Shown: positions 22,702 through 33,570, counted from the first letter of the stretch. The stretch: DNA of 64,000 bases from Chelonoidis abingdonii (GCF_003597395.2 NC_133774.1:33727568-33791567), one strand, 5' to 3'. A program made the numbers and translations. Notes: a model not told the origin generated them from the sequence alone.

Positions 22702-23116
22702 CTTATAATTAAGGTACTACTTGTGATATTGCATAAATTGCAATATTTGGCTTCCACCGCAATTTTGACAGCGGGAGCTCCGCTCTGCACAAGACTGAGT
22801 AGGGGAGCCCCCTCCAGTCAGCCCCAGGCCCCTACTCTCAGTTGCGTGTGGCTGAAAGCGGGAGCCCCCGCTCTGAGCTCCGTATTCCTGTTATCTGCAC
22901 TGCACTCTCAGCCTCAATGTTCCCGCTGTCAGCCTCAGGTCCCTGCTCTCAGCCCTGGATGTCTGACAGTGGAAATTGCAGAAAAGTAGAAATGACTTTA
23001 TTACGGTAAACAATAAGGTCCATTATTACCTTTTTGCAATTTTCCTTGGCTTGTATGCAACTCAAAAGCAATTTTTGAGAAATATCCCGTGATTCAAGTA
23101 GGTCCTTACTTAGAAT
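22702..23116. mobile_element. hAT-like MITE with 8-bp target duplication
   Basis: The element 22710-23108 starts taaggtactacttg and ends caagtaggtcctta; the termini agree at 12 of 14 positions when inverted. Flanking 8-mers CTTATAAT (22702-22709) and CTTAGAAT (23109-23116) match at 7 of 8. The interior has a GC-rich block (22770-22960) with repeated 'gctctcagcc' and 'agcgggagc'. An 8-bp duplication is the hAT signature. The plus frame 22723-22989 is internal and not a gene. Confidence 0.75.
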
Positions 23117-23154
23117 GCAAATGTTCTAAAGCAAAAAAAAAAAAGAGTGCCTTT

Positions 23155-23790
23155 GTGATGGGCTATTCACTCCACCCTGGACCTGAAAGGGTTTAGGTAG
23201 CTGGGAACCTGATAGGCTGCACATGGGGGAGAATTAGGTTACCTAGTCAACCCTAATAGAAGATGGAGCCCTGCAGAGTGGAGATGTACAGTCACTCTAG
23301 CCTTAGAGAGGGAAAGGAGGTAAACCAGAGGGAGAATAGAAGCCCTGGAGTCCTGCCCTGAGGAAAGGCTTGACAGAGGCATAGAGCCTGATGGGAGAAA
23401 GAGGATCAGATCAGGGAAATAATAGCAAGGTTTGGTTGGGTGCTAGTTGTAGGGCCTCTGGGCTGGAACCTGGAGTAGAGGATGGGTCTGGGTTCCCCTA
23501 CCACCCTGTGGGGAAGTGGCAGACCAGGCACTGGACCCGAGGACTGTTTAGAACAGTCATCCTTTGGGACTTTGGGACCTTAAAAGGGAAGGACCATAGT
23601 GAGTTGGCCAGAGGGCCAAGGCATAAAGAAGAGAGAATAGGTTGCAGGGCATGCAAATGAGCAGCAGAAGGAGGCACTGGACCTGGAAAGAGCTAATGCC
23701 CAGAGCAGCCTGGAGGAGATGCCCTAACTGCAAGAGCCCCCCAAGACAGCCTTTCATGAGGATGAACTGTGTCATGGTCTTGCCTTCATA
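23155..23790. repeat. Unclassified purine-rich tract, probable dispersed repeat
   Basis: The stretch is richer in G and A than its surroundings and runs 'ctattcactccaccctggac' to 'tttcatgaggatgaactgtg'. It could be bounded by TG...CA as an LTR, but no TATA box, poly(A) signal or target duplication supports that. The plus frames 23391-23660 and 23642-23851 have no recognisable domain. Confidence 0.3.
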
Positions 23791-23794
23791 CAGA

Positions 23795-24440
23795 GAAGGG
23801 ATTTTTCTACCAAAAAGATTATATTCAAAGAAACAGTACTATGCAGACTGACCACTTAAACATATGTAGAGAGCATTCTCCATGTGAAAAATCTTGAAAT
23901 CATGGCATCTAATGGGATCATAGCTGGTTCTAATGGGACTGCAGCTGGTGCTGATTGTGTATGTGCTTATTTTTAAAAAGCTCTTAAAATATTAAGGAGT
24001 AACAAAGGAAGTGAGCTTTAGCTTTCAAGCTCATAATACTTGTAAAAAAGTGAATTTCTTTGGCTATATGCTTTGTATATGCAGTAGTGTGTATCTTATA
24101 TATTTGCATATGGCATTGCATGTTGGCTACAGTTTATGAAAGGGACAATTTGCATATTAAGTCACATTAATCATATAAATCCAACATATATTGTACCTAG
24201 ATAGCATTCACATAGATCACTTTTACAGAAGGGGAATTGCATTTTTTAAATTTTTTTTCTGTGACAGCAGCAAAACAGAATAAAACAGGAGAAAATTAGG
24301 GACACGGAAAATATTATAGATTTATGTGATAGTGCCACTTTTCTCTTGCAGAGTTATTAAATATTCTGCAAATTCAAAATTATTCCAAGACTAACTCCCC
24401 CCGCCACCACAACTATCAAAAAGTAAATTAAAAAACAAAC
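23795..24440. other. AT-rich unclassified DNA, no gene seen
   Basis: No feature recognised beyond A-rich sequence at 24420-24445. Confidence 0.5.
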
Positions 24441-24445
24441 AAACC

Positions 24446-25520
24446 TGTTGCGGCACACTGTGCATGAAAGCAGCATCCTGGAACCCCCATATTCACCACT
24501 GTCATATAATTATGATATGTTTTGTACAAAATATACCTTCTGAGGTATCATTTTAAAATTCTTGATCTGTTGAACATTAGTATCCTGATGGATTGTATTG
24601 TGTGTGAAGTTATGAAGTTTTGCTATGTGTATGTAACTGAAATATGCTGTAAGATTTGAAACACCCACAACCAGCCTTTCAGGCACAACAGTGGAGAAAC
24701 CAGACAGTGTGAATGTCCTATTAAGGTAAATCCACACTAGTAAGGACTATCACGGGATCTGTATACAATAAAGACTTCTCAGAGGGAGCACCTACACAAT
24801 GGACACTGTTTGACTCATGTCATAGCAAAAGATCTTTCCAGCAAGCTGGAAGAACCTATAAAAGAGGGAAAGTGACATCATCACTGGGCCTCTCTTTCCC
24901 CACAACTCAACACCTGGAAACATGTCTGGAGGACAGACTTAGCTGGGGAAGTGGTCTCAGGTTGTGTATTAAGGAACTATATCATCAGGGTGAGACACAG
25001 CTTGATTCAAATCCTGTCAAGTTAATAGAACTCAGATTGAGATTTTACTTTTATTTCTTGGGTAACCAACTTTGATCTGTACACTTATTACTTATAATCA
25101 CTTTAAACCTATCTTTCTGTAGTTAATAAATATATTTTACCTAAAACAATGTATTTTGCTGGAAGTGCTTGGGAAATCTGCTCAGGAACAAGAGCTGGTG
25201 CATGTCCCCTCCACACTGAGGAAAGGCGCACTTGGTTATAAACTTACAAAGGTCAGCATTCTAACCAGGGCAAGAGGGTACAGTTCTGGGGTGCTAGGCT
25301 GGGGAGCTGGGGGAAACTGGCTGAAGCTTCTCTTCATGAATGGCTAAGTGAAGCATTCATATCCGGGTGTGTCACTGCCTGTGGTTGGCTGTGTAAGTGC
25401 AGTACCTGGAGGGGTTTGCAGCTTGCCACAGCAGCACAGTGTGAGAGGGAGCCCAGGTTGGTAAGATAGAGGGCTCAGCGGTACCTCAGTTCCAGGCTGC
25501 ACCCTGAGGAACCCATCAGA
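24446..25520 (+). mobile_element. Solo LTR-like element (plus orientation)
   Basis: The text follows a turtle LTR that I recognise: 'gttttgtacaaaatataccttc', 'gaggtatcatt', a TATA box TATAAAAG at 24857-24864 followed by 'agggaaagtgacatcatcac', a poly(A) signal AATAAA at 25125-25130, and a GC-richer U5-like part ending 'gaacccatca' near 25518. No internal retroviral or gypsy coding sequence flanks it, so it is a solo or isolated LTR. Exact ends and target duplication are unresolved. ERV versus gypsy origin cannot be decided from the LTR. Confidence 0.6.
24857..24864 (+). promoter_or_regulatory. TATA box of the LTR
   Basis: TATAAAAG in the context expected for an LTR promoter, about 265 bases upstream of an AATAAA signal. 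Confidence 0.5.
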
Positions 25521-25524
25521 CCTT

Positions 25525-26005
25525 CAGACGAAGAACAAAAATTAAGAAACTGGCTGATCCTACTATCATGGGGTTCAGTGTCAAAGCTTCTGTTGATTTG
25601 CATGGAAACACTCCCACATGGGATCTCAAACCTGTCCTCAAATTGAATTAGGTACATGTGAACACTGAAGCCTAAATTGGTTTAGTTCAATGATGATGGA
25701 TTATCAGTAATGAGGATTGAACCTGGGACCTCTGTATTATGCTTCCCAATGGATCTCTGCTTCATGCTATATACAGGATAGACAGTGCTCTTGGAATGAA
25801 GTAGGGCTGTGTAGTGATGGAGACAGTTGTCTGTAGGACTCCTGCCTTATTTGTTGCAGAAGTTAGATGGTGTTTAATGAATAAGGCAAGGGGATTTCTG
25901 GAAGAGAAAGAAAAGTCACATGAATAAGGCAGTTGAATGCTGCCTTGAAGAACTAGATTATTTGCCATTATCACAGATTTCCTATGGATGATGGGCAAGT
26001 CACTT
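25525..26005. other. Unclassified DNA, one MIR-like trace
   Basis: 'gaggattgaacctgggacctc' near 25712 resembles a tRNA-derived MIR segment in reverse. Nothing else is recognised. Confidence 0.35.
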
Positions 26006-26283
26006 AGGGTATGTCTGCACTGCAATGAAAGGCTTGCAGCGCAGCCGCAACTGGCCCAGATCAGCTGACTCAAGCTCATGGGGCTCTGGCTGTGGGGCTA
26101 CAGAACTGCAATGTACATATTCAGGCTCAGGCTGGAGCTGGGACCCTTCCCCCCCTTGTGGGGTCTTAGAGCTCAAACTCTAAGCTGAAATTTGTACACA
26201 GCAATTTTATAGCCCTGCAGCCCAAGCCCCACAAGCCTGAGTCAGCTGACCCCAGCCAACCGTGTAGTGTAGACATACCCTTA
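26006..26283. mobile_element. MITE family A, second copy
   Basis: Terminal inverted repeats: left 'agggtatgtctgcactgcaa', right 'gtagtgtagacataccct'. Internal text 'gatcagctgactcaagctc', 'gctcaggctggagctggg' and 'gagtcagctgaccccagcc' matches the copy at 21474-21942 without the nested 190-bp element. No target duplication found. Confidence 0.8.
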
Positions 26284-26479
26284 AACCAAGCTTTTCATAG
26301 GTTGTCACTAATTAAATGTTTCTCATTTTCTGGATGCCCTGCCTGAGACACCTGAGGTTGCATTTACAGTGGTTCTGATCACTCCTGCTTGCAACTGATA
26401 TCAGTTAGAGCTGCACTTTGAACATATAAAACACAATATAATGTTAAGTACTCTGAAAAATCAGGCCAAGGGTTTTACA

Positions 26480-26660
26480 CAAGACATCAAAATTAGTGGC
26501 CACTGATGAGCCTAACTTCTCCATGCCTCAGTTTCCCATCTATAAAATGAAGATGATAATACTGCTCTATATGAGAAAGGTGTTGTGAAAAATAAATTCA
26601 TTAGTCTTTGTGAAGCAGTCAGACACTATAGTGATGAGCACCATAAAAAAGATCTTGCAG
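26480..26660 (+). repeat. MIR-like SINE 3' half
   Basis: Contains 'ccatgcctcagtttcccatc', 'tataaaatgaagatgataat', 'ggtgttgtgaaaaataaa' and 'cagacactatagtgatgagc', in the order of the MIR core and tail. Confidence 0.7.
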
Positions 26661-26664
26661 AAAT

Positions 26665-27055
26665 TAACTCTTCTATATTCAGAGCAGGATTTGAATAATG
26701 TGCAGTAAACGAGGCATGGGGCTAGATATTGTACAATGAGAAGACAAAATATTCAATAACTGCCATTCAATGAGGACCATGCATTCTGTGGTCCTGTAGA
26801 AAAAAATAGCATGTTATCGTGTAATTAAAGACTGTATCGTAATGTGTATAGAAGGCGGCCAAACTAAGGTTGCACAGGCAGCCTTAATTCTGGATTTTGT
26901 TAACATTTGAGTACTTGGTATTGGAATATTAATATTTCTTTTATATAACTTTTGTGTGTAATAGAATATACATTGGAGGAGAAAGTTAACAATGGAGCCT
27001 AAGAATCCTTTGAATAGGACAAGGGAAATAAGAGGGCAGTAAACATACGATTGCG
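26665..27055. other. Unclassified DNA
   Basis: No feature recognised. Confidence 0.45.
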
Positions 27056-27059
27056 AAGA

Positions 27060-27240
27060 GCTAGAAACTAAAGCTATTTCTTTACACAAAGACAAGTTAA
27101 TGCATGTAATAAACTTCCGAGGTCAACAACAGGAGAAATTAGTATAAATGGTTTTAGAAGGGAGCTAGACAAGAATTTCAAGGGAGACAACGGTGTGGAA
27201 TTTTCCTGCTGACACAACAGGGGAGAACAGATCAAGATAC
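27060..27240 (+). repeat. Diverged CR1-like 3' region
   Basis: 'taataaacttccgaggtcaa', 'taaatggttttagaagggag' and 'ctagacaagaatttc' resemble the 'gaactccctgccacaggatg ... tggacaa' segment of CR1/L3 3' ends. Diverged and without a terminal repeat. Confidence 0.4.
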
Positions 27241-27244
27241 ATTT

Positions 27245-27755
27245 CCTAGTCTCCTTTTTCTTTTACAGGAAAAGTGTTCCCATTGCTACCACCATGAAAA
27301 ATGCTTTAGGAAAGTGATGGCCTATCCAGGGCTTTTTTCTAATGATTTTTAACATTTTAATTTTAATGCAATGCTAATTTAGACTACAGAATATATACAA
27401 GATTAGTGGATCCTTATGTAGAATTCTTAATATAGATAAGAAAACTTCTATGATGGTTATATCATCTACCCATAACATAGGCCGAAGGAACCTTGTGCGA
27501 AGTCATGTAATTTCACTGCTTATGCTCTTTTATTTCCCAATTGCTTTTAAACATATGGGGGCAGACATTAACTCCTTCTTTTCTACTACTGCCACAAGCA
27601 TAGCAGGCCTTGATGAAGCAGAACAGTCGTGGTGACACATTTGGCCTGCAAGAGTGAATAGCCTTCATTATTTTTCCTCCACAACCTCCACAGTCCTTCT
27701 CAGAGTTTACTTGGGATATTATTCTTACTAATAGTATGTTATGTATATTACAGTA
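27245..27755. other. Unclassified DNA
   Basis: The frames plus 27450-27635 and minus 27513-27809 overlap and show no motif. Confidence 0.45.
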
Positions 27756-27761
27756 TTGGCT

Positions 27762-28030
27762 AGAGGCCTCAATTGAGATCAGTGCATCATTGAGATAGGC
27801 ACTATGCAAACACAGTGATACATAGCCCCATGTCCCAAAGAGCTTACAATCTAAGTAAAAAAAGACAGAAAAAAGGGTGGGAGAGGAAACATAGGTGAAG
27901 TGAAGGTCACCCAGCAGGTTGGTTGAGGCACAGGAATAAGAGTTTTGCCATTGACTTCAGTAGAATCAAGATTTCACCAGGTGTCCCTTGACTCCCAGTC
28001 CAGTGCTTTATCTACTAGAACACACAGCAG
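27762..28030 (-). repeat. MIR/L2-type SINE, minus orientation
   Basis: The plus strand reads 'aattgagatcagtgcatcatt', 'ggcactatgcaaacac', 'gtcccaaagagcttacaatc', 'gggtgggagaggaaacatagg', 'gaaggtcacccagcaggttgg' and 'gactcccagtccagtgcttt', the reverse complement of a sauropsid MIR-like SINE with an L2-type tail. A segment near 27945-27985 ('ttgccattgacttcagtag') interrupts it and looks like foldback text. Confidence 0.7.
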
Positions 28031-28034
28031 AATT

Positions 28035-28545
28035 CTGAACTATCTCAATATTTTGGGTCAGAGGTTTTACCCATATTAAGTATAATTTTCCTTCAGCAAC
28101 AAGCAATATTATGGTGCGGTCAATGGTCTATTGTAAATTAACTTTTAATTATTTCAGACAAGGAGAACTAGGAGGGAAGAGGAAGTGTTTAAAACAGAGA
28201 GGACTTAATTGCATGCATTTGAGGAGGACAGTAATGAACCAAATGCAAAGTAAGTATATTATTCCTTGGGTGTGTGGGTGTAACTCCCCCATATATATTA
28301 AAAGTGATCAATTACAAAATGATTTCTAGATATATTAATGGACCTACTTCCAATCTATTTCTGCTTGTAGATGTGTCACCTCATATCCATAAGAAACCAG
28401 AATGGGAACACTCTCTACACTCTTGACAAGTGAACTAAAATGGAAATAACAGTATTTCTATATGACCTCTGCTAAGGAATTTACCATTTTAATTGGAATG
28501 CAGAGGGAAGTAGCTTTTGATATAACCAAGAGCCATTCCCACCAT
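28035..28545. other. Unclassified DNA
   Basis: No feature recognised. Confidence 0.45.
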
Positions 28546-28549
28546 GTAT

Positions 28550-28690
28550 TCATAGAATCATTGACTCATGGAAATGTAGGTCTGAAAAAGATCTCAGGAG
28601 ATTGCTAGTACATCCCTATGTGCTAAGGAAGGACCAACTATAGTAGAGCATCCCTGAGAAGTGTTGTCTAACTTGTTCTTTAAAAAAATA
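28550..28690 (-). mobile_element. CR1 3' end, minus orientation
   Basis: The plus strand begins 'catagaatcattgactcatgg', the reversed CR1 terminal octamer region (ATTCTATG). It continues 'agatctcaggagattgctag', 'gctaaggaaggaccaac' and 'catccctgagaagtgttgtc', matching turtle CR1 3' untranslated text. The copy is 5'-truncated, as is usual for CR1. Confidence 0.85.
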
Positions 28691-28694
28691 CTAT

Positions 28695-29585
28695 GAGACC
28701 ACTAATAATTAGAGAATAGTAGGCATGTCAAATTTGTACATGTGTGTAAAAGCATTAAGCTGTGACTGGCACTGAATTTTCTTTGAGAATGATAACTTTC
28801 TCCTGCTGGTATGTTTCATGGTCTCTAAAAATTATACTGACCACAAATCAAATGAGACAAGATCTTGCAGGTAAAAATCAATCAATCAATCAAAACCCCC
28901 ACAGACTAATCATTCCTGCAATTCATCGCCAATTAAAAAAAAAACTGAGACGTTTCATTGCTGACTTTTCAGATTCTTCAGTAACCCATTTTCCTGAAGG
29001 GCCATCCTAGTCTATTATGTCTCAAGAAGAACCTAGTTCCAGTGGATTTGGTCCTTCAAGGGGAAAACAAAAAGCAAACTATTTCTATTTCTTGCTACTA
29101 AAAAGCGGGGTTTTAGGCTGCCTGTCATTTACCCAGCACTACAACAAGTAATGTATGAGCTACTAAACTATTAGCTCCTTCTGTCTCATCTACTACTGGG
29201 CTTCTTTTAGACATTTGTGCTTCCGATGTACTTTCAGTGTCAATGTTTTTATTAGCTTGTTGCCTCTGGTGTTGGTATGACTCTTACCTGACAAGCATTT
29301 GCCTTTGTCCTGTGTACATAGTACTTAGTGGATGTATCCTTCCCTTTTTGAAATGGGTACATAACTCCCATTGTACCTCATACATTTTATTATAGATTGA
29401 ATGCTGTTGGTTTCATTTTTACTTTGTAAGCAAAAGATTTATAATTTGTGAACATCTGTGTGTAGTGAACAGTACCTCAGAGTAGGTTAGAAAAGGGTGT
29501 GTGTGTATGTAAGGTGTCCCCATATTTGATTTTCATATTCACATCTATGCCGTTAACATATATTATTATGAACAGTAATTTATAT
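28695..29585. other. Unclassified DNA with (ATCA)n microsatellite
   Basis: A short aatcaatcaatcaatcaa run lies at about 28876-28894. The remainder holds no recognised feature. Confidence 0.45.
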
Positions 29586-29589
29586 GATG

Positions 29590-29830
29590 GTAGCACTTGG
29601 AAGACCCAACCGAGATTGAAGTCCCATTGTGCAAGATGCTGGATCTATACATAAGTCATATTGTGTATCTTGAAAAGCTACAAATCCAGACAGGCAAAAT
29701 AAAGGGTGCACTAATTATTAATAATTTGTCCAAGATCACAGCGTAATTCTGTGGTAAGAGACAAAAACTGAACATTGATAACCTGAGTTCCAGTCCTGTG
29801 CCTTAACCGCACAATCATTTTTCCCCACAA
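29590..29830 (-). repeat. MIR/L2-type remnant, minus orientation
   Basis: 'gattgaagtcccattgtgc', 'aagatgctggatctatacat', 'ttgtccaagatcacagcg', 'ttctgtggtaagagac' and 'gagttccagtcctgtgcctt' follow the same order as the copy at 27762-28030 but are more diverged. Confidence 0.55.
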
Positions 29831-29944
29831 AATCCCTGTCTGCAAATACATGCTAAAGTATGTTGCCTTTGCCTTGAGCAAGACTTTGAAATCCCATATT
29901 GAAATTTCAAGTCGTTTTGTAACATTAAATAATATATTCTATGT

Positions 29945-30210
29945 GCGAACTGCATGTGGGGTTTTAGAAGAGTGGACTTAGCATTTGAGTGTCCCCACGT
30001 GGCTGGGAGTGCAGTAGCAAGCTCTCCTCATCTAGTTCCCCCTGTAGAGTGCTGCTTTGGCTCTCTGGAGACCAGCCTCTTCTTGTGTCCCAGCCCTCTG
30101 GCCAGGTCACATTTAGTCACACCCCTTCCAGGGTAAACAAAGAGTCCAATAAACTTTCACCCATGCCCAGATTTACTGCCGGGGTAGCACTGGGGATGGG
30201 GTGGAAGGCT
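29945..30210. repeat. Unclassified GC-richer flank of the hAT element
   Basis: Sequence of raised GC ends at the hAT target site and resumes at 31492. The pre-insertion sequence would read through a single TGTGGGGC. Small frames here are unsupported. Confidence 0.3.
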
Positions 30211-31491
30211 TGTGGGGCCAGGGCTGGCTTTAGGTTGATTCAGCTGATTCCTGGGAATCGGGCCCCACGGTTAAGAGGGCCCCACACCATAGGCTCCTTT
30301 TAAATTTTTTTTAGTTACGCTGGTCTGCTCCGGGGTCTTCCATGGCCCCGCTCCCCTGACCAAAGTGCCACTGGAGCGCGGCAAGCCGCCCTGCAGCCCC
30401 GTTCTCCCAGCTGGAGCCTGTGCCGGCGCGCGGCAAGCTGCCCCGCAGCCCCGCTCTCCCGGCTGGAGCCCCGGGCCCTTTAAATAGCCCTCAAAGCCCT
30501 GGGATAGCGGGGGGCTCTGAGGGCTATTTCAAGGGCCGGGGCTCCAGCTGTCTCTGCTTCCCCATCCTTTAAATTGTCAGCCAGAGCCCTGAAGCCCCCA
30601 TGTATTCTCCGGGGCTCCCGCGGCTATTTAAAAGGTCCAGGTGAGTCAAGCAGGGGAGCCCCTGGCCCTTTAAATAACCCGAGAGCCCTGGGATAGCAGG
30701 AGGCTTGGGGGCTATTTAAAGGGTGGGGCTCCAGCTGCCTCTGCTGCACCTGCTGCCCTGCCCACACCAGCCCTGCCCCCCCTGCCCGCAGCCAGCTCTG
30801 CATTCCGTGCCCACAGCCAGCCCCTGCCAAACCCCCTGCCCTGTCTCCAGCCACCCCCTGCCACACATCCCTGTGGCCCTGCCCAAAGCCAGCCAGTCCC
30901 CCACACTGCCCTGCCCGCACCCAGCCCAAAACCCCCTGCCCTGTCTCCAGCCAACCCTGCTGCACTTCCCTGCCTGAAGCCAGCCAGTTCTGCACTCCTC
31001 TGTCTCCAGCCCTCCCAACCCCCCCTGCGGCCCTGCCTGAAGCCAGCCCACCCCACATCCCCCTGTCTCCAGCCAGCCCTGCACCCCTTGCCCAGCCTGC
31101 AGCTAGACCCTACCTCCAGTAAGCCCCTGCCCTGCCTCCAATTAGCCCCATGTCCACTGCTGCCCTGCAGTTCCCAGGGCAGTAACCCTGCACACCTGCT
31201 TCAATGAGGGGGGCAGGGAGCAGCTGGGACCTACACATATGCACACCCGCAGGGTGTGGCAGGGACCCACACATGTGAAATGGCAGTCATTAATAAGCAA
31301 TCAACAGCATACATGATGCAATGTACAGAAGATATAATTGTATTATTTATAAAGTTATGGAAAGTAAATAATACATGGAAGAAATGAAAGGCTTTTTTTT
31401 ACACTTTTTTTTTTTAGTCATCCCTGCCAGGGCCCTGCCGAAAATGTTCGAATTGGGCCCCGCACTTCCTAAAGCCGGCCCTGTGTGGGGC
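30211..31491. mobile_element. Non-autonomous hAT transposon with perfect 8-bp target duplication
   Basis: The element 30219-31483 (1265 bp) starts CAGGGCTGGCTTTAGG and ends CCTAAAGCCGGCCCTG, inverted termini with one difference over 16 bases. TGTGGGGC flanks it exactly at 30211-30218 and 31484-31491. No transposase is encoded. The interior is GC-rich: repeated blocks of 'ggccctttaaatag', 'gagccctgggatagc' and 'ggggctccagctg' (30460-30740), partly inverted, then a degenerate C-rich minisatellite (30745-31150). It would need a hAT transposase in trans. The 100-145 codon minus frames at 30624-31084 are products of the minisatellite. Confidence 0.9.
30745..31150. repeat. Degenerate C-rich minisatellite inside the hAT element
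   Basis: Units around 'ccctgtctccagccagccc', 'ctgcccacagccagcccc' and 'ccctgcctgaagccagcc' recur with variable spacing. The periodicity keeps several frames open on both strands. Confidence 0.75.
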
Positions 31492-31494
31492 CTA

Positions 31495-32330
31495 TAGTCA
31501 CCCCAGAATTTGCCTTAGCCCTCCCCCATAGCCACTTCTCCCAGTACAAAGGTCAAACTTTATGCAGAAGTAAGGATGCCATGGTATAGCATTGCCACTC
31601 TTACTTCTCCACTGTTGCTGGTGGCAGCATTGCTCTCTCCGCTCTGCCTTCAGAGCTGGGCATCCCCCCACAAGAATATATTCCATGCCCCCCATTTTTT
31701 AAAAAAAAAGTATGCATGCCCACATGATGTATTATGCAGCCTCCAATTTTCCATCTAGCCCTCCTCAGTCCCTGCACCAGGAAGAGGCTGGCAATGCCCC
31801 TGTTTATTTCTCTGCAGACTCTTCACCCCTTCCCAGGCTCTGTAGAGTTATCCTTCCACTCTTGTGCAGAGTGATGTCTGCAAGAGCTTTCTCCTTGAAG
31901 GCCCAGCTCCACACTAAAACGTCCTTCTCCCACTTGTGTCAGGGTGTTTCCACACCACCTTTTCCAATGGACTAGTAGGGGAACCCAGCCGTCTCTTTTC
32001 TTTTGTGTTCCAGACCAAGGTCCCTGTGATGGGCAGCTAAGGTCTACTCCCTCAGCTCCTCACCCCACAGCAGTGGCTCCTGTGCCCCAGGCTTGGCCAC
32101 GCTTGGCTCCCCACTCCAGGCATTGCAACCTGGCCCCTGGTGTCTGGTGTTGTAGCATCTCTCTGGTTTGGCCAGGCCAGCTCCCTGATGGGAGGGCATG
32201 GGGAAAATTTGAGTGAGTAGAACTATGACTGCGGGGGCCATGTCACAACTCCCAGAGTGGGGAGCCGAGTCCAGGCAGCCCCATAGCACAGGCTGCAAGT
32301 AGGGGTTGGGCAGGGTATCCTAACACCTTT
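31495..32330. other. GC-richer unclassified DNA
   Basis: Pyrimidine-rich sequence with overlapping frames on both strands (plus 31712-31975, plus 31944-32216, minus 32044-32298). No domain, splice-bounded exon or element terminus was recognised. It may be part of the LTR element ending at 32465. Confidence 0.35.
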
Positions 32331-32485
32331 TCAACGTTGGGTGTGCAGTGTTATTTGTGAATGCTTATAGCTACCACTAGCGGAGCACAGAGCAAAAAAG
32401 TAAGAGTTGGTGTAAGCAGGAAATAAAGTTGGTTTTGCATTCACTGAGTCTCTGTAATCTCTACATGGTGTCAGAGTGGAACTGA
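32330..32485 (+). mobile_element. LTR 3' end followed by a primer-binding-site-like sequence
   Basis: A poly(A)-signal-like 'gaaataaagttgg' (near 32420) is followed by 'ctctgtaatctctaca' ending CA at 32465. Directly adjoining is TGGTGTCAGAGTGGAACTG (32466-32484), which resembles the complement of the 3' end of vertebrate tRNA-Leu with a one-base gap. LTR end plus adjacent PBS is the layout of a 5' LTR of a gypsy or retrovirus-like element. The LTR start and any gag-pol sequence downstream could not be identified. Confidence 0.45.
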
Positions 32486-32489
32486 ATAA

Positions 32490-33305
32490 AGATCCAGCAG
32501 CTCTCAGAATATCCATGCTAAAAGGGCGAACAGGGACAGATAAGCAAGTTCTCCAGCCCAGCTAGAACAGCTGAAACGTTGCACAGAGCTAGCAGCAGAA
32601 CAGGCAGTGAAGAGGCCTGAAACCACAGACAGCCCAGACAGAACTGCTGTGGTGACTCTGGGCTTCAACAGGAAGCGAGGGTAGGAAAGTTAGGCTAGGC
32701 CCCCAAAAGGCCAGTTTGCTTCCTTAAAGCATCACACCGCCTTACTCCATGGAGAGGCAACAAAGAACAAAAAGGGGGCAAGGATCTATATTTTGTTAAA
32801 ACAGATTGACTACATCTGACCCAGATTTTTATTTTTAAGACCATCCCCAACTGAACTGAATTTTCCGCACCGTGAAGGATGTCTGCTCTGGGTAAAACAG
32901 ATTCCAGAGGTTACATCATGGTTCCGGGTTTAGATCAGATATCAAAGGAAATACAAATAAACACCCTGCTTTATGCAATTAGACCATCAGCAAGGAACAT
33001 TAGCCTTTCTAGAAGCTTCACAGCTACTCAGGTTCCAGCATGAAGCAGGGCAGCTAGGCTAAAGCTGAGCAGCATGGAGACTGTGCCTGCCAGCTCACAG
33101 CGCCACTTACTCAAATTTGGCCCAGCTGCTCCCCCATCAGGCCAAACCTGAGCAAGTGTCACTGTAACCTGGCGCTTAGTTCTCTCTTCCACCCTTTCTA
33201 CCATAACTACCAAACTGTCAGGAGGTTGATGCCCCTAAAAGTCCAGCACACCTCCCAGGGGCTGAGGGAGAGGCAGCATGCTGAAGTTTTGCCCAGAGCA
33301 GCAGA
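32490..33305. other. Unclassified DNA downstream of the PBS-like site
   Basis: If the PBS is real, this is where leader and gag-like sequence should be. All frames are interrupted, and no zinc knuckle, protease or reverse-transcriptase motif is visible. Confidence 0.35.
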
Positions 33306-33309
33306 TTGT

Positions 33310-33570
33310 CTTGAGCATCCTCTGCTATTCAGCACACTATCCAGCCTTGCCCTGGAAATTAATTATTAATAATACTCTTCCCAAAACAGGGGAAAGAAAA
33401 CAGTGTCAGAAAACAACAAATTGAGTGATTCTGTGGTATTATGGTTGGAAAAGTTCTGCCTTCCAAGAATACCATTAATATATAGCAATCCTCAGCAGCC
33501 TTGATTGCTATAATATTGGCCATTAACTTGATGATACAAGTATTAGACTCCTTCTCAACTACACATCCCC
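33310..33570 (+). repeat. Unclassified dispersed repeat, copy B (uninterrupted)
   Basis: Collinear with the two halves of copy A at 20.0-20.8 kb: 'cagcacactatccag', 'ccctggaaat', 'gtcagaaaacaacaaa', 'ttctgtggtattatggttgg' and 'tgatacaagtattagac'. This copy lacks the SINE-CR1 unit and so shows the empty site. Confidence 0.7.

Noticed and set aside
23155..23790. LTR interpretation of the TG...CA-bounded purine-rich tract
   Set aside because: No TATA box, poly(A) signal or flanking duplication could be found, so it was left as an unclassified repeat.
30624..31084. Three 114-144 codon minus-strand frames
   Set aside because: They coincide with a C-rich minisatellite inside a hAT element with a target duplication; the Gly/Ala/Trp-rich periodic translation is a by-product.
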